A stretch of 38,158 nucleotides of DNA from Bacteroidaceae bacterium. GTDB taxonomy: Bacteria > Bacteroidota > Bacteroidia > Bacteroidales > Bacteroidaceae. Of the stretch, positions 30,441-38,158 are shown in pieces. Numbering within the stretch: position 1 is the first letter of the stretch; each line of letters opens with the position of its first letter. The notes beneath the pieces were generated by a model. That model did no database searches. It worked only from the letters and a program-made list of their open reading frames with translations, and was not told the DNA's origin. The DNA is taken from positions 1 to 38,158 of the forward strand of contig JAFQBG010000040.1 in assembly GCA_017416705.1 (NCBI GenBank), in the 5' to 3' direction. The position numbers and the translations under genes were made by a program.

Positions 30441-31352
30441 TTATCTGTTCGATGCGTCGAAAAGGCGTTTTTTCTCCTCGTCGGTCAGCGACGAATAGCC
30501 ACTCTTTTTTATTTTTTCCAAAATGTGGTTTATCTGCTCCTCTTGCTCTTTGCGTCGGGCGTTATATTCGTGGTCCATTGAGTTTTTTACACCGGTGTGC
30601 GTTGCTCTCATTTTCGGCCTTTTGAACGATGTTTTTGCTATTTTGTTCCATGAATTGGAGAAAAAGTCTATTATAGAATTTATGATAGAAGTCAGGTCGT
30701 GCCCCTTGCCCAGCATGAGGGCGAAAAGCCAACCCGCTACCGCACCGCCTAAGTGGGCAAAATTGCCGCCGGCATTCTGCGAGGCAAGCAGTAGCAACGA
30801 CAATAACACTGTGATGATGGCAAGTGTCACCAATCGCACATTCCCAAACAGCAACATGGTGACAGTGTAGTTGGGGCTGCGAACGGCGGCGGCTGTGACA
30901 ATGGCAAGTACGGCTGCCGATGCGCCCACCAAATAGGTGGTGTCTATGTCGTTTTGGAAATATGGGAATATATTATATGCCAAAATGAAAAATATACCAC
31001 CAATTATGCCGCCTAAAAAATATACTCCGACGAAATGGCGGGTGGAGTAGAAATTTAAGAATATGCGGCCAAACACATACAGTGCCAACATGTTCCATAG
31101 TATGTGCATGACGCTTGCATGTAAAAACATATAGGTGACAAGCGACCATGGGCGGTATAGCAGTAGCGATAAGTCGGCAGGCAGTTCAAAGTATGATACA
31201 AATTCGTTTACGGGTGACACCGAGTTGAACAGCGTCGCAATAACGCCTGCGAGCGCAATGGTTATATATATCGCAGCAGTTACGTAGATATACTTGCCTA
31301 CAATATTCTCGTCGCGGAACTTTTTTATTATTTCATTAAATATATGGGCCAT
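30441..31352 (-). CDS. Rhomboid intramembrane serine protease with DUF6576-like tail
   Basis: 303 residues. Six-helix rhomboid core with Asn87 (HILWNMLA), catalytic Ser145 in VGASAAV and His200 in FAHLGGAVAG. The C-terminal ~60 residues (from about NARRKEQEEQINHILEKIKK) are soluble and charged and end SGYSSLTDEEKKRLFDASNR. That is the short helical domain found after some Bacteroidetes rhomboids, which I recall as DUF6576. Rhomboids cut membrane proteins within the bilayer; substrates are unknown here. Its start overlaps the upstream rhomboid gene by 17 bases, so the two are coupled. Confidence 0.92.
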   Translation of the reverse strand: MAHIFNEIIKKFRDENIVGKYIYVTAAIYITIALAGVIATLFNSVSPVNEFVSYFELPADLSLLLYRPWSLVTYMFLHASVMHILWNMLALYVFGRIFLNFYSTRHFVGVYFLGGIIGGIFFILAYNIFPYFQNDIDTTYLVGASAAVLAIVTAAAVRSPNYTVTMLLFGNVRLVTLAIITVLLSLLLLASQNAGGNFAHLGGAVAGWLFALMLGKGHDLTSIINSIIDFFSNSWNKIAKTSFKRPKMRATHTGVKNSMDHEYNARRKEQEEQINHILEKIKKSGYSSLTDEEKKRLFDASNR

Positions 31353-32019
31353 TGATATCTCCTTTTTTACGCCAATACAATATTAAAATCAAACCAAACA
31401 ACATTCCCCCAAGGTGGGCAAAATGGGCCACGTTGTCGCCTGCTCTGGGGCTTAGCCCCGAGATTAGTTCGATGACACCATACATTATGACAAAATATTT
31501 TGCTTTAATGGGGAAGGGGAAAGGCATTATGAAAAGTCGTTCGTTGGGGAACATCATGGCAAAGGCCAATAGCACTCCATAGACTGCGCCCGATGCACCA
31601 ACTGTGTTCCATAAATTAAGATACTCGGCCATTGATATCACTACATTGGGGGCTATTGTCACACCCGAATACATGGACAGGCTTGTCTCGAAATATATGT
31701 ACTGCACAATTTGTTGCAATATGCCGGCGCCAATGCCGGTGAGCATGTAGTATGTGAGGAAACGACGCGGTCCCCACACCGTCTCCAATACACGCCCGAA
31801 CATGAACAGGGCAAACATATTGAAAAACAGGTGCATGACACCGCCATGCATGAACATATATGTCACAAGTTGGTAGGGCTTGAAATCCTGTGCTATGAAC
31901 AAATGCAGGCCAAGCAGGTTGTTCAAGTCTATATCCTGCCTGCGTAGCACTATGGTTGCAATGAACATCAGTATATTTATGGCAAGCAGATTCTTGGTTA
32001 CAGCCGGAAATTCTCTCAT
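31336..32019 (-). CDS. Rhomboid intramembrane serine protease
   Basis: 227 residues. The catalytic dyad is Ser143 in TVGASGAVYGVL and His202 in FAHLGGMLFG, with Asn67 in HLFFNMFAL completing the oxyanion region. It is a compact six-helix form with a short polar tail. It is the first gene of a two-rhomboid operon; the second is more diverged and carries an extra C-terminal domain. The -7 box TATCTTCG lies at 32050-32057 on the minus strand. Substrates are not known. Confidence 0.93.
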   Translation of the reverse strand: MREFPAVTKNLLAINILMFIATIVLRRQDIDLNNLLGLHLFIAQDFKPYQLVTYMFMHGGVMHLFFNMFALFMFGRVLETVWGPRRFLTYYMLTGIGAGILQQIVQYIYFETSLSMYSGVTIAPNVVISMAEYLNLWNTVGASGAVYGVLLAFAMMFPNERLFIMPFPFPIKAKYFVIMYGVIELISGLSPRAGDNVAHFAHLGGMLFGLILILYWRKKGDINGPYI

Positions 32020-32049
32020 GGATACTTATTGGAATTTTATTTCAGGCTG

Positions 32050-32057
32050 CGAAGATA
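32050..32057 (-). promoter_or_regulatory. -7 box of the rhomboid operon
   Basis: The minus strand reads TATCTTCG (complement of 32050-32057), a one-base variant of TAnnTTTG. A T-rich stretch lies about 20 bases upstream. The predicted leader to ATG 32019 is about 25 bases. Confidence 0.5.
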
Positions 32058-32132
32058 GTTTAAAATAAGTAGAATAAAAAAAATGATAATCTCTTTTTAG
32101 TAATATTAAACAAAAATAACCGATATATTTTG

Positions 32133-32140
32133 TATCTTCG
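32133..32140 (+). promoter_or_regulatory. -7 box of argS-rnhA
   Basis: TATCTTCG at 32133-32140, the same variant as in the divergent rhomboid promoter and about 75 bases away from it. No clear -33 TTTG. The predicted leader to ATG 32174 is about 27 bases. Confidence 0.5.
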
Positions 32141-32173
32141 CGCCAAAATAGGAATAAATATTAAAGACACAAT

Positions 32174-33967
32174 ATGAATATCGAGACAATTCTTATAGAA
32201 AGCATTGCAGCGGCAATAAAAACGCTCTATGGGCAAGAGGCCGCTACCGACAAAATTCAGTTGCAAAAGACACGCAAAGAGTTCGAGGGCGACTTCACAT
32301 TAGTAGTGTTCCCCTTCTTGCAATTATCGCGCAAGCGTCCCGAGGAGACGGCTGCCGAGATAGGCGAACTGCTGAAAGCAAACCAACCCGTGGTGTCGTC
32401 ATACAATGTGGTGAAGGGCTTTTTGAATGTTGCCATTGCGCCAACATATTGGGCAGGGCTGCTGCATGATATTGACAAATGCCCAAAATGGGGTATTACC
32501 GAGCCCACAGCCGACTCGCCTCTTGTGATGGTGGAATATTCATCGCCCAACACCAACAAGCCTTTGCATTTGGGTCACATACGTAACAACCTGTTGGGTT
32601 ATGCTCTGTCGAACATAATAGCAGCCAATGGCAACAAGGTGGTGAAAACCAACATAGTAAACGACAGGGGCATTCATATATGCAAATCCATGCTCGCATG
32701 GCAAAAATGGGGTAACGGCGAAACACCCGCATCGAGCAATAAAAAAGGCGATCACCTGATAGGCGACTACTACGTGGCATTCGACAAGCACTATAAAGCC
32801 GAACTTAACGAACTTATGGCACAAGGCATGAGCAAGGAAGAGGCCGAGGCCGCTTCGCCGCTTATGGCCGAGGCTCGCGAGATGCTTGTGAAGTGGGAGG
32901 CTGGCGACGCACAAGTACGCAAGCTATGGGAGACCATGAACGGATGGGTCTATGAAGGCTTCGACGAGACATATCGCAAGCTTGGAGTGTCGTTCGATAA
33001 GATATACTACGAGTCGGATACATACTTGGTGGGAAAAGAGACCGTTCTCGACGGCTTGCAGAAAGGCGTTTTCTATCGTCGTCCCGATGAATCGGTATGG
33101 GCCGACCTTAGTGGCGACGGCTTGGACGAGAAACTGCTGTTGCGTAGCGATGGTACCTCGGTGTATATGACACAGGACATAGGTACGGCGCAATTGCGTT
33201 TCCGCGATTACCCCATAGACAAAATGGTATATGTGGTTGGCAATGAGCAAAACTACCATTTCCAAGTGCTCTCGTTGTTGCTCGATAAATTGGGCTTCTC
33301 GTGGGGAAAAGGGCTCGTCCATTTCTCGTACGGCATGGTGGAATTGCCCGAAGGCAAGATGAAGAGCCGCGAGGGTACAGTAGTAGATGCCGACGACCTC
33401 ATGGAGGAGATGATAGCCACCGCACGCGAGACATCGCAGGAGCTTGGAGGCAAATTAGACGGACTGACACCCGAGGAGGCTGCCGATATCAACCGCATAA
33501 TAGGATTGGGCGCATTGAAATACTTTATGCTCAAAGTGGATGCACGCAAAAATATGTTGTTCAACCCCAAAGAGTCCATAGACTTCAACGGCAACACAGG
33601 CCCGTTCATACAATATACCTATGCACGTACTCGTTCCATCGAGCGCAAAGCAGCCGAGGCCGGAATAGACGTCGAGGCAGCAACAGCGCCTGCTGCAATA
33701 AGCGAAAAAGAGTGCTCTATAATACGCATGCTGAACGAATATCCCTCGGTGGTACGTCAGGCGGGCAGCGACTACTCGCCGTCGGGCATAGCAAACTATG
33801 CCTACGAACTTGCAAAAGAGTACAATCAATTCTATCACGATTACAGTATATTGCGCGAGGAGAATACCGATGTTAAAACATTCCGCATATTGCTCACAAG
33901 AAACGTAGGCAAGGTTATTAAATCGGCAATGAACCTATTGGGAATAGAAGTGCCCGAAAGAATGTAA
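32174..33967 (+). CDS. argS: Arginyl-tRNA synthetase
   Basis: 597 residues, a class I synthetase. The N-terminal additional domain is followed by VEYSSPNTNKPLHLGHIRNN with the HIGH-type motif HLGH at residues 132-135. The KMSKS-type loop reads GKMKSREGTV at about 394-403. The C-terminal DALR anticodon domain spans about the last 120 residues. It charges tRNA-Arg using ATP. The stop and the rnhA start share one base (TAATG), so the genes are translationally coupled. Confidence 0.98.
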   Translation: MNIETILIESIAAAIKTLYGQEAATDKIQLQKTRKEFEGDFTLVVFPFLQLSRKRPEETAAEIGELLKANQPVVSSYNVVKGFLNVAIAPTYWAGLLHDIDKCPKWGITEPTADSPLVMVEYSSPNTNKPLHLGHIRNNLLGYALSNIIAANGNKVVKTNIVNDRGIHICKSMLAWQKWGNGETPASSNKKGDHLIGDYYVAFDKHYKAELNELMAQGMSKEEAEAASPLMAEAREMLVKWEAGDAQVRKLWETMNGWVYEGFDETYRKLGVSFDKIYYESDTYLVGKETVLDGLQKGVFYRRPDESVWADLSGDGLDEKLLLRSDGTSVYMTQDIGTAQLRFRDYPIDKMVYVVGNEQNYHFQVLSLLLDKLGFSWGKGLVHFSYGMVELPEGKMKSREGTVVDADDLMEEMIATARETSQELGGKLDGLTPEEAADINRIIGLGALKYFMLKVDARKNMLFNPKESIDFNGNTGPFIQYTYARTRSIERKAAEAGIDVEAATAPAAISEKECSIIRMLNEYPSVVRQAGSDYSPSGIANYAYELAKEYNQFYHDYSILREENTDVKTFRILLTRNVGKVIKSAMNLLGIEVPERM

Positions 33968-34593
33968 TGAGCAAGAAACGTTACTACGTTGTGTGGAACG
34001 GGCTGGTCCCCGGCATATATCATTCGTGGGAGGAGTGTCAAGCCCAAATAAAAGGCGTCAAGCAGGCGTTGTACAAATCGTTCGCTTCGCTTGCCGATGC
34101 CGAGCGTGCATACAGCGGTTCGCCATACGACTACATAGGCAGCAAAAATCAAGCAGACGGCGTGCCGGCAAGCACCGAGCTTCCAAGCGAGGTGGAGCAG
34201 AACGCCTTGGCTGTGGATGCGGCATGCAGCGGTAATCCCGGCAGCATGGAGTACCAAGGAGTATATGTGGGCAGTGGAACACGTATATTCCATTTTGGCC
34301 CATTGTTCGGAACAAATAATATAGGCGAGTTTCTTGCCATAGTGCATGCCTTGGCTCTGCTGCACCAAAAAAACAACGACATGCCGATATATAGCGACAG
34401 CCATAATGCGTTGTTATGGGTGAAACAAAAAAAATGCAAGACAAAATTGGAGCGTAACGCAAAAACCGAGGAAATATTCCGTCTTATCGACAGAGCCGAA
34501 AATTGGTTGCGCACACATAGCTACAAAAACCCTTTGCTGAAATGGGAAACACAAAAATGGGGCGAAATTCCTGCCGATTTCGGGCGCAAATAA
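33967..34593 (+). CDS. rnhA: Ribonuclease HI with viroplasmin-like N-terminal domain
   Basis: 208 residues. Residues 1-55 (KKRYYVVWNGLVPGIYHSWEE..) form the caulimovirus viroplasmin or hybrid-binding domain that grips RNA/DNA duplexes. The RNase H fold follows, with catalytic Asp84 (AVDAACSGNPG), Glu121 (NIGEFLAIVHAL), Asp144 (IYSDSHNALL) and Asp204. It degrades RNA in RNA/DNA hybrids, removing primers and R-loops. The TAATG junction couples it to argS. This domain arrangement is common in Bacteroidetes. Confidence 0.93.
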   Translation: MSKKRYYVVWNGLVPGIYHSWEECQAQIKGVKQALYKSFASLADAERAYSGSPYDYIGSKNQADGVPASTELPSEVEQNALAVDAACSGNPGSMEYQGVYVGSGTRIFHFGPLFGTNNIGEFLAIVHALALLHQKNNDMPIYSDSHNALLWVKQKKCKTKLERNAKTEEIFRLIDRAENWLRTHSYKNPLLKWETQKWGEIPADFGRK

Positions 34594-34629
34594 CGCGTCA
34601 TTTGTTTCAATAGTAAAAAGCAATAATAT

Positions 34630-35406
34630 ATGTCAACAATAATTTTTCCTTCGCCCATATTCGGTCCCATAAAAAGTCGTCGTTTGGGAGTATCCTTGGG
34701 AATAAACCTATTGCCCGGCGATGGCAAGGTGTGTACATTCGATTGCATATATTGCGAGTGCGGCTATAATGCCGAGCGTCGTACAAAAAGCACTTTGCCA
34801 ACGCGTCATGAGGTTGCCACAGCCTTGGAGAGCCAATTGCAGAAAATGCAACAGCAAGGGGTTGCCCCAGACGTCCTTACATTTGCAGGAAATGGCGAGC
34901 CGACCATACATCCGCAGTTTGCCGCAATAATAGACGACACGTTGGCACTGCGCGACAAATATTTCCCTAATGCCAAAGTCAGCGTGCTTAGCAACGCCAC
35001 AATGATAACACGCCCCGCGGTGTTCGACGCCCTAAAAAAAGTCGATAACAATATTCTGAAATTGGATACCGTTGACACTGCTTTCATCAGCCGTATCGAC
35101 CGTCCCAATGCAGCCTATAAGCTAAGCGACATTATAGAGCGCATGAAGGCCTTCGATGGTCATGTTGTAATACAGACAATGTTTCTTAAAGGCATTGTCG
35201 ATGGCAAGGAAATAGACAATACCGGCGATGGCTACGTGCTGCCATGGATAGACACAGTGCGCCGTATAGCTCCTCGCGAAGTAATGATATATACAATAGA
35301 CAGGGAAACGCCATGCAAGGGGTTGCAAAAAGCCACACCCCAAGAACTCGATAGGATAGTGGCGCTGCTGCACGACGCCGGCATCAAGGCTTCGGCATCA
35401 TACTGA
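34630..35406 (+). CDS. Radical SAM protein, function unassigned
   Basis: 258 residues. The radical SAM cluster motif C-x3-C-x2-C is Cys35, Cys39 and Cys42 in KVCTFDCIYCECG, with an extra Cys44. Downstream TFAGNGEPTIHP provides the usual GGE-like SAM-binding patch, and KVSVLSNATM follows. Members of this group resemble a COG0731-type family whose reactions are mostly unknown. It starts 36 bases after rnhA and may share its transcript. The activating cluster is clear; the substrate is not. Confidence 0.88.
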   Translation: MSTIIFPSPIFGPIKSRRLGVSLGINLLPGDGKVCTFDCIYCECGYNAERRTKSTLPTRHEVATALESQLQKMQQQGVAPDVLTFAGNGEPTIHPQFAAIIDDTLALRDKYFPNAKVSVLSNATMITRPAVFDALKKVDNNILKLDTVDTAFISRIDRPNAAYKLSDIIERMKAFDGHVVIQTMFLKGIVDGKEIDNTGDGYVLPWIDTVRRIAPREVMIYTIDRETPCKGLQKATPQELDRIVALLHDAGIKASASY

Positions 35407-35439
35407 TTACCATTCATAAATTGTTTATCTGTAATAAAA

Positions 35440-35465
35440 AAGCGAGGAACGTTTGTTCTTCGCTT
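35440..35465 (-). terminator. Second hairpin downstream of the tRNA
   Basis: An 11-bp stem with one G-T pair (35440-35450 with 35455-35465) around a GTTT loop. On the minus strand it is followed by a run of T (complement of 35435-35440), so it reads as a terminator for the tRNA side. It may also back up the first terminator. Confidence 0.6.
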
Positions 35466-35523
35466 GTGGGTCATCCATGGGTAACGGAGATAACCGCAGG
35501 TGAAAGCGCCACCTATACAAAAA

Positions 35524-35549
35524 AATACGGAAACCAATGTTTCCGTATT
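35524..35549 (-). terminator. Terminator of the tRNA gene
   Basis: A perfect 11-bp stem (35524-35534 with 35539-35549) with a 4-base loop. It starts 2 bases after the tRNA 3' end on the minus strand and is followed by a T run (complement of 35519-35525). A textbook intrinsic terminator. Confidence 0.85.
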
Positions 35550-35551
35550 CG

Positions 35552-35625
35552 TGGGCCATCCAGGGCTTGAACCTGGGACCTCCAGATTATGAGTCTGTTG
35601 CTCTAACCAACTGAGCTAAAAGCCC
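35552..35625 (-). tRNA. tRNA with CAU anticodon (elongator Met, or Ile2)
   Basis: A 74-base cloverleaf: acceptor GGGCTTT, D arm GCTC/GAGC with AGTTGGTTA loop, anticodon stem CAGA/TCTG with loop CTCATAA, variable AGGTC, and T arm CCAGG/CCTGG with loop TTCAAGC. The anticodon CAT is the complement of 35589-35591. There is no CCA in the gene. The initiator type is excluded because there are no three G-C pairs at the anticodon stem and position 1-72 is paired. In the acceptor stem position 6-67 is a T-T mismatch and 5-68 a T-G pair. Whether it is Met or lysidine-modified Ile cannot be decided by eye. Confidence 0.9.
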
Positions 35626-35654
35626 GAGTATTCCTCTGTTCTTGAAATACGTTG

Positions 35655-35686
35655 CAAAGGTATAACAAATAATTTGTTGTTGCAAC
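35655..35686 (-). promoter_or_regulatory. Promoter of the tRNA gene
   Basis: On the minus strand TTG (complement of 35683-35685) and TACCTTTG (complement of 35655-35662) are separated by about 20 bases, a good Bacteroidetes match. Transcription would begin near 35648, about 23 bases before the mature tRNA. Inverted GTTGCAA arms (35651-35657 and 35680-35686) overlap it, but I read this as promoter rather than terminator. Confidence 0.7.
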
Positions 35687-35717
35687 AGTTTTGTGCTAAA
35701 AAATGTATAAATTTTTA

Positions 35718-37037
35718 TTATTTATATCGGAACCATCGCCATAGCTCCTTTATTCCGGGTTTTTTGCCGTGCATGAGTATGCCTACGCGATATATTTTGG
35801 ATGCAAGCCACACTACGGCTATGAATGTCGCGTACAGCAGCACCAATGAAACCACTATTTCCCATGTTGGTATGTCGTAGGGTACTCTTGCCATCATTAC
35901 TATGGGCGATGTCAGCGGTATCATTGAGAACCAGAAGGCTATGTCGGAAACAGGGTCGTTTATTACGGAGAGCATTATGAGCAACGCCAATATTATGGGC
36001 AATGTTATGGGTAGTTGCAGTTGCTGTGCGTCTTGGGCGTTGTCAACAGCCGAGCCTATGGCTGCAAACATAGCGGCGTAGAGTAAGAAACCACCTACCA
36101 TCAGTAACAACAACGACACGCATATTGTGACAAGATACCCTGTGTCGGTTAGGGCCAAAATGGCCTGTAACAGCCCACTGTCGGGGGCATTGGCGGTGTC
36201 GGCCACCGGCAACCCTTGTTCCAACAAGGCAAGCGCCTGCGACAGCTCGGCGGGCATGATATGTGGTATTATAAGGTATCCCACGCATGCAATGAGTGCT
36301 ATCCATATAACAATTTGCAATACGGCAACGCTGGCAACACCAAGTATCTTGCCCAGCATCATGTCGAACGGACGTACCGATGACACCATGACTTCCAATA
36401 CTCTGTTGTTTTTTTCTTCTATAACAGATTGCATCACCATGACGCCATATATCAGCAGGAACATATATAGCATGAAACTAAGAATGTATGCTATGACGGT
36501 TGCCACAATTGTCGAGGACGATTTATCCTCCTCGTCGCCATCGTTCTTGAACGATTGCAGGCTGACATCTATTTTTATGTCGGCAAGAATTTGTGGAAGG
36601 TTCTCTATGTTGTGCCTTTTCAGTTTCTCGCCTTGTAGCACCATTTCTATTTGTGTGGCGATGTTGCTCTCTATTGTTATGGAGCTCGATTCGTTTGTGT
36701 ATAACCGAACGTTGTTGGGCGATGTCAGAATATCATTCCCTATATGCAATATGGCAAAGTAATTATCCCTGAATATTTTACGGGCGGAGTCTATGGGTAA
36801 CGGTATTGGCTTGAATGTTATTTCGTCGTTGTCTTGCAACTGCGGTGCCACTATGCCGCTGTCATCTACGACAATAATGTTTTTCTGCTCGCTCTCGCTA
36901 TATGTCATTATGAGCATGGGGGCTACCATCAGCCCTACCATGAGCAGGGGAGTGAGCAGGGTGGTTATGATGAACGATTTTTTCTGTACTCGTTCCTTGA
37001 ATTCTCTTTGTATGATTATTCCTATCTTGTTGTTCAT
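35718..37037 (-). CDS. ABC-2 type transporter permease
   Basis: 439 residues. The N-terminal cytoplasmic part (IIIQREFKERVQKKSFIITTLL) leads into the first helix. A large periplasmic domain of about 130 residues follows. Five or so helices make up the C-terminal half (LSFMLYMFLLIYGVMVMQSV, then VASVAVLQIVIWIALIACVGY and others). This is the NatB-like ABC2 membrane architecture. It is coupled to the ATPase 18 bases upstream. Such systems often export sodium, drugs or lipids. The substrate is not visible. Confidence 0.88.
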   Translation of the reverse strand: MNNKIGIIIQREFKERVQKKSFIITTLLTPLLMVGLMVAPMLIMTYSESEQKNIIVVDDSGIVAPQLQDNDEITFKPIPLPIDSARKIFRDNYFAILHIGNDILTSPNNVRLYTNESSSITIESNIATQIEMVLQGEKLKRHNIENLPQILADIKIDVSLQSFKNDGDEEDKSSSTIVATVIAYILSFMLYMFLLIYGVMVMQSVIEEKNNRVLEVMVSSVRPFDMMLGKILGVASVAVLQIVIWIALIACVGYLIIPHIMPAELSQALALLEQGLPVADTANAPDSGLLQAILALTDTGYLVTICVSLLLLMVGGFLLYAAMFAAIGSAVDNAQDAQQLQLPITLPIILALLIMLSVINDPVSDIAFWFSMIPLTSPIVMMARVPYDIPTWEIVVSLVLLYATFIAVVWLASKIYRVGILMHGKKPGIKELWRWFRYK

Positions 37038-37055
37038 GGTTCTTTTTGTGTGGTG

Positions 37056-37976
37056 TTATAGTGTTCCGTTTACTGCACGAATGAAAATATCGTTCATGGA
37101 GGGTATGAGCTCGCGGAATGAACGTAGCTGCACGCTTTCGTTGGCTGCCGCTATTACGCTGCGTACCTCGTCGTCCGATGCTATATGTATTTTTATGGTA
37201 TTTATACCGGTGGGCGATACTTTGGAGTCCAAAATCTCGCAACGGCCTTCGAGGGCTTTGCGCATGCCTTGTTCATCGCCATGATAGTCGGCTTCGAATA
37301 TATTTGTACCATGCTTGTGGCGTATCTCGTCGATATTGCCCGATAGTATGTTCTGCGACTTGTTTATGAGCGTTATATGGTCGCAAATCTCCTCGACCGA
37401 TGACATGTTGTGTGTCGAGAATATTATCGTGGTGCCTTTATCGCGCAGTGACAGTATCTCGCTTTTCAGCAAATTGGCATTTATGGGGTCGAACCCCGAA
37501 AACGGTTCGTCAAAAATCAGCAACTTGGGCTCGTGCAGTATAGTGACTATAAACTGTACTTTCTGTGCCATTCCCTTTGACAATTCGCTCACATTCTTGT
37601 TCCACCAACTGCCTATGTCGAATTTGTCGAACCACTCTTTGAGTTTTACAGTGGCGTCTTTGTGGCTCATTCCTTTAAGGCGGGCAAAGAATATGGCTTG
37701 CTCGCCTACTTTCATTTTTTTATATAGTCCGCGTTCCTCGGGCATGTAGCCTATGCGATATGTGTCGTCGGCGGTTATTTCGTGTCCGTCAAATATTATG
37801 CGCCCGCTGTCGGGGGCGGTAATGCGGTTTATTATACGTAGCAAGGTTGTCTTGCCTGCACCATTAGGGCCTAACAGACCATATATAGAGCCTTCGGGTA
37901 TGGTCAATGATACGTCGTCGAGGGCTGTGTGGTTGGCAAAATTTTTGCATACGTGCTCAACTGAAAGCAAGTTCAT
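37056..37976 (-). CDS. ABC transporter ATP-binding protein, NatA-like
   Basis: 306 residues. Walker A GPNGAGKT at 36-43, signature LSKGM at 132-136, Walker B LLIFDEP at 152-158 and the switch His189 in STHN are all intact. The C-terminal ~80 residues form the DUF4162-like extension of NatA-type ATPases. It powers the permease encoded 18 bases downstream. I could not find a convincing promoter in the 180 bases upstream; a near match to a -7 box lacks one spacer base. Confidence 0.93.
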   Translation of the reverse strand: MNLLSVEHVCKNFANHTALDDVSLTIPEGSIYGLLGPNGAGKTTLLRIINRITAPDSGRIIFDGHEITADDTYRIGYMPEERGLYKKMKVGEQAIFFARLKGMSHKDATVKLKEWFDKFDIGSWWNKNVSELSKGMAQKVQFIVTILHEPKLLIFDEPFSGFDPINANLLKSEILSLRDKGTTIIFSTHNMSSVEEICDHITLINKSQNILSGNIDEIRHKHGTNIFEADYHGDEQGMRKALEGRCEILDSKVSPTGINTIKIHIASDDEVRSVIAAANESVQLRSFRELIPSMNDIFIRAVNGTL

Positions 37977-38158
37977 ATATCGAAAATGTATTAAAATTTG
38001 GAATTACAAAGTAATTGCTTATTTTTGGAATAATCTCATAATCCGCTAAGAATAAAAAGTTTATGCGGAAAGTTCAAGAACGAGGTAATGAGTTGGCAAC
38101 TGTTCTGATTTCTACATACTTGCGTGATTTGCATTGATGTACAACTCATCTTGGAACA
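37977..38158. other. Window end without a supported gene
   Basis: This 182-base stretch upstream of the ABC operon holds only very short frames, such as a 24-codon + strand frame near 38062-38136 and a short minus frame that ends near 38036. I see no recognisable product. Confidence 0.4.

Noticed and set aside
35651-35686. Terminator of the ABC operon (inverted GTTGCAA arms)
   Set aside because: There is no T tract and the region gives a near-perfect promoter for the tRNA, so I called it a promoter.
38062-38136. 24-codon frame at the window end
   Set aside because: Too short, no recognisable sequence and no promoter or conserved context.

Overview
The window looks like a chromosomal core segment of a Bacteroidales bacterium, probably a gut-type anaerobe. 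The evidence is the Bacteroidetes-style promoters (TTTG, about 20 bp, then TAnnTTTG), A/T-rich leaders without Shine-Dalgarno sites, a fused SecDF, RNase H with an N-terminal viroplasmin-like domain, DUF4254 and DUF4292 proteins, and a glycine-lipid-type acyltransferase pair. No phage, CRISPR array or intact insertion sequence was seen. Family names come from reading motifs; no database search was run.

Layout. 1-10.5 kb: the end of nusG (probable), then rplK-rplA-rplJ-rplL-rpoB-rpoC on the + strand, with two hairpins between rplL and rpoB and a 23-bp-stem terminator after rpoC. 10.6-12.5 kb: a PlsC-type and a GNAT-type acyltransferase (glsA/glsB-like) with their own good promoter. 12.5-17.8 kb: dut, a secreted TPR protein, a DUF4292 lipoprotein, an EamA transporter and an EnvC-like factor whose LytM domain lacks the metal ligands. 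17.8-20.3 kb (- strand): DUF4254, a GT9 glycosyltransferase and a SAM methyltransferase, tightly coupled, probably for surface glycans. 20.38-20.69 kb: a four-unit array of palindromic repeats. 20.7-24.2 kb: pdxB, then acpP-fabF-rnc. 24.2-26.0 kb (-): dnaX, overlapping rnc tail to tail. 26.2-26.9 kb: a FtsB/DivIC-like protein and a small membrane protein, followed by a solitary copy of the repeat. 27.3-30.2 kb (-): secDF. 30.4-32.0 kb (-): two overlapping rhomboid proteases. 32.2-35.4 kb (+): argS, rnhA and a radical SAM protein. 35.55 kb (-): a CAU-anticodon tRNA with clear promoter and terminators. 35.7-38.0 kb (-): an ABC-2 permease and its ATPase. The last 180 bases hold no gene I can support.

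Most of the window is housekeeping: transcription, translation, fatty acid and membrane lipid synthesis, protein export, cell division, replication and surface glycans. The least explained element is the repeat family at 20.38-20.69 kb and 26.93-27.00 kb. Its members keep 8-bp terminal inverted repeats and an internal hairpin whose sequence differs between copies while pairing is kept. One end of the array supplies what looks like the -7 promoter box of pdxB.
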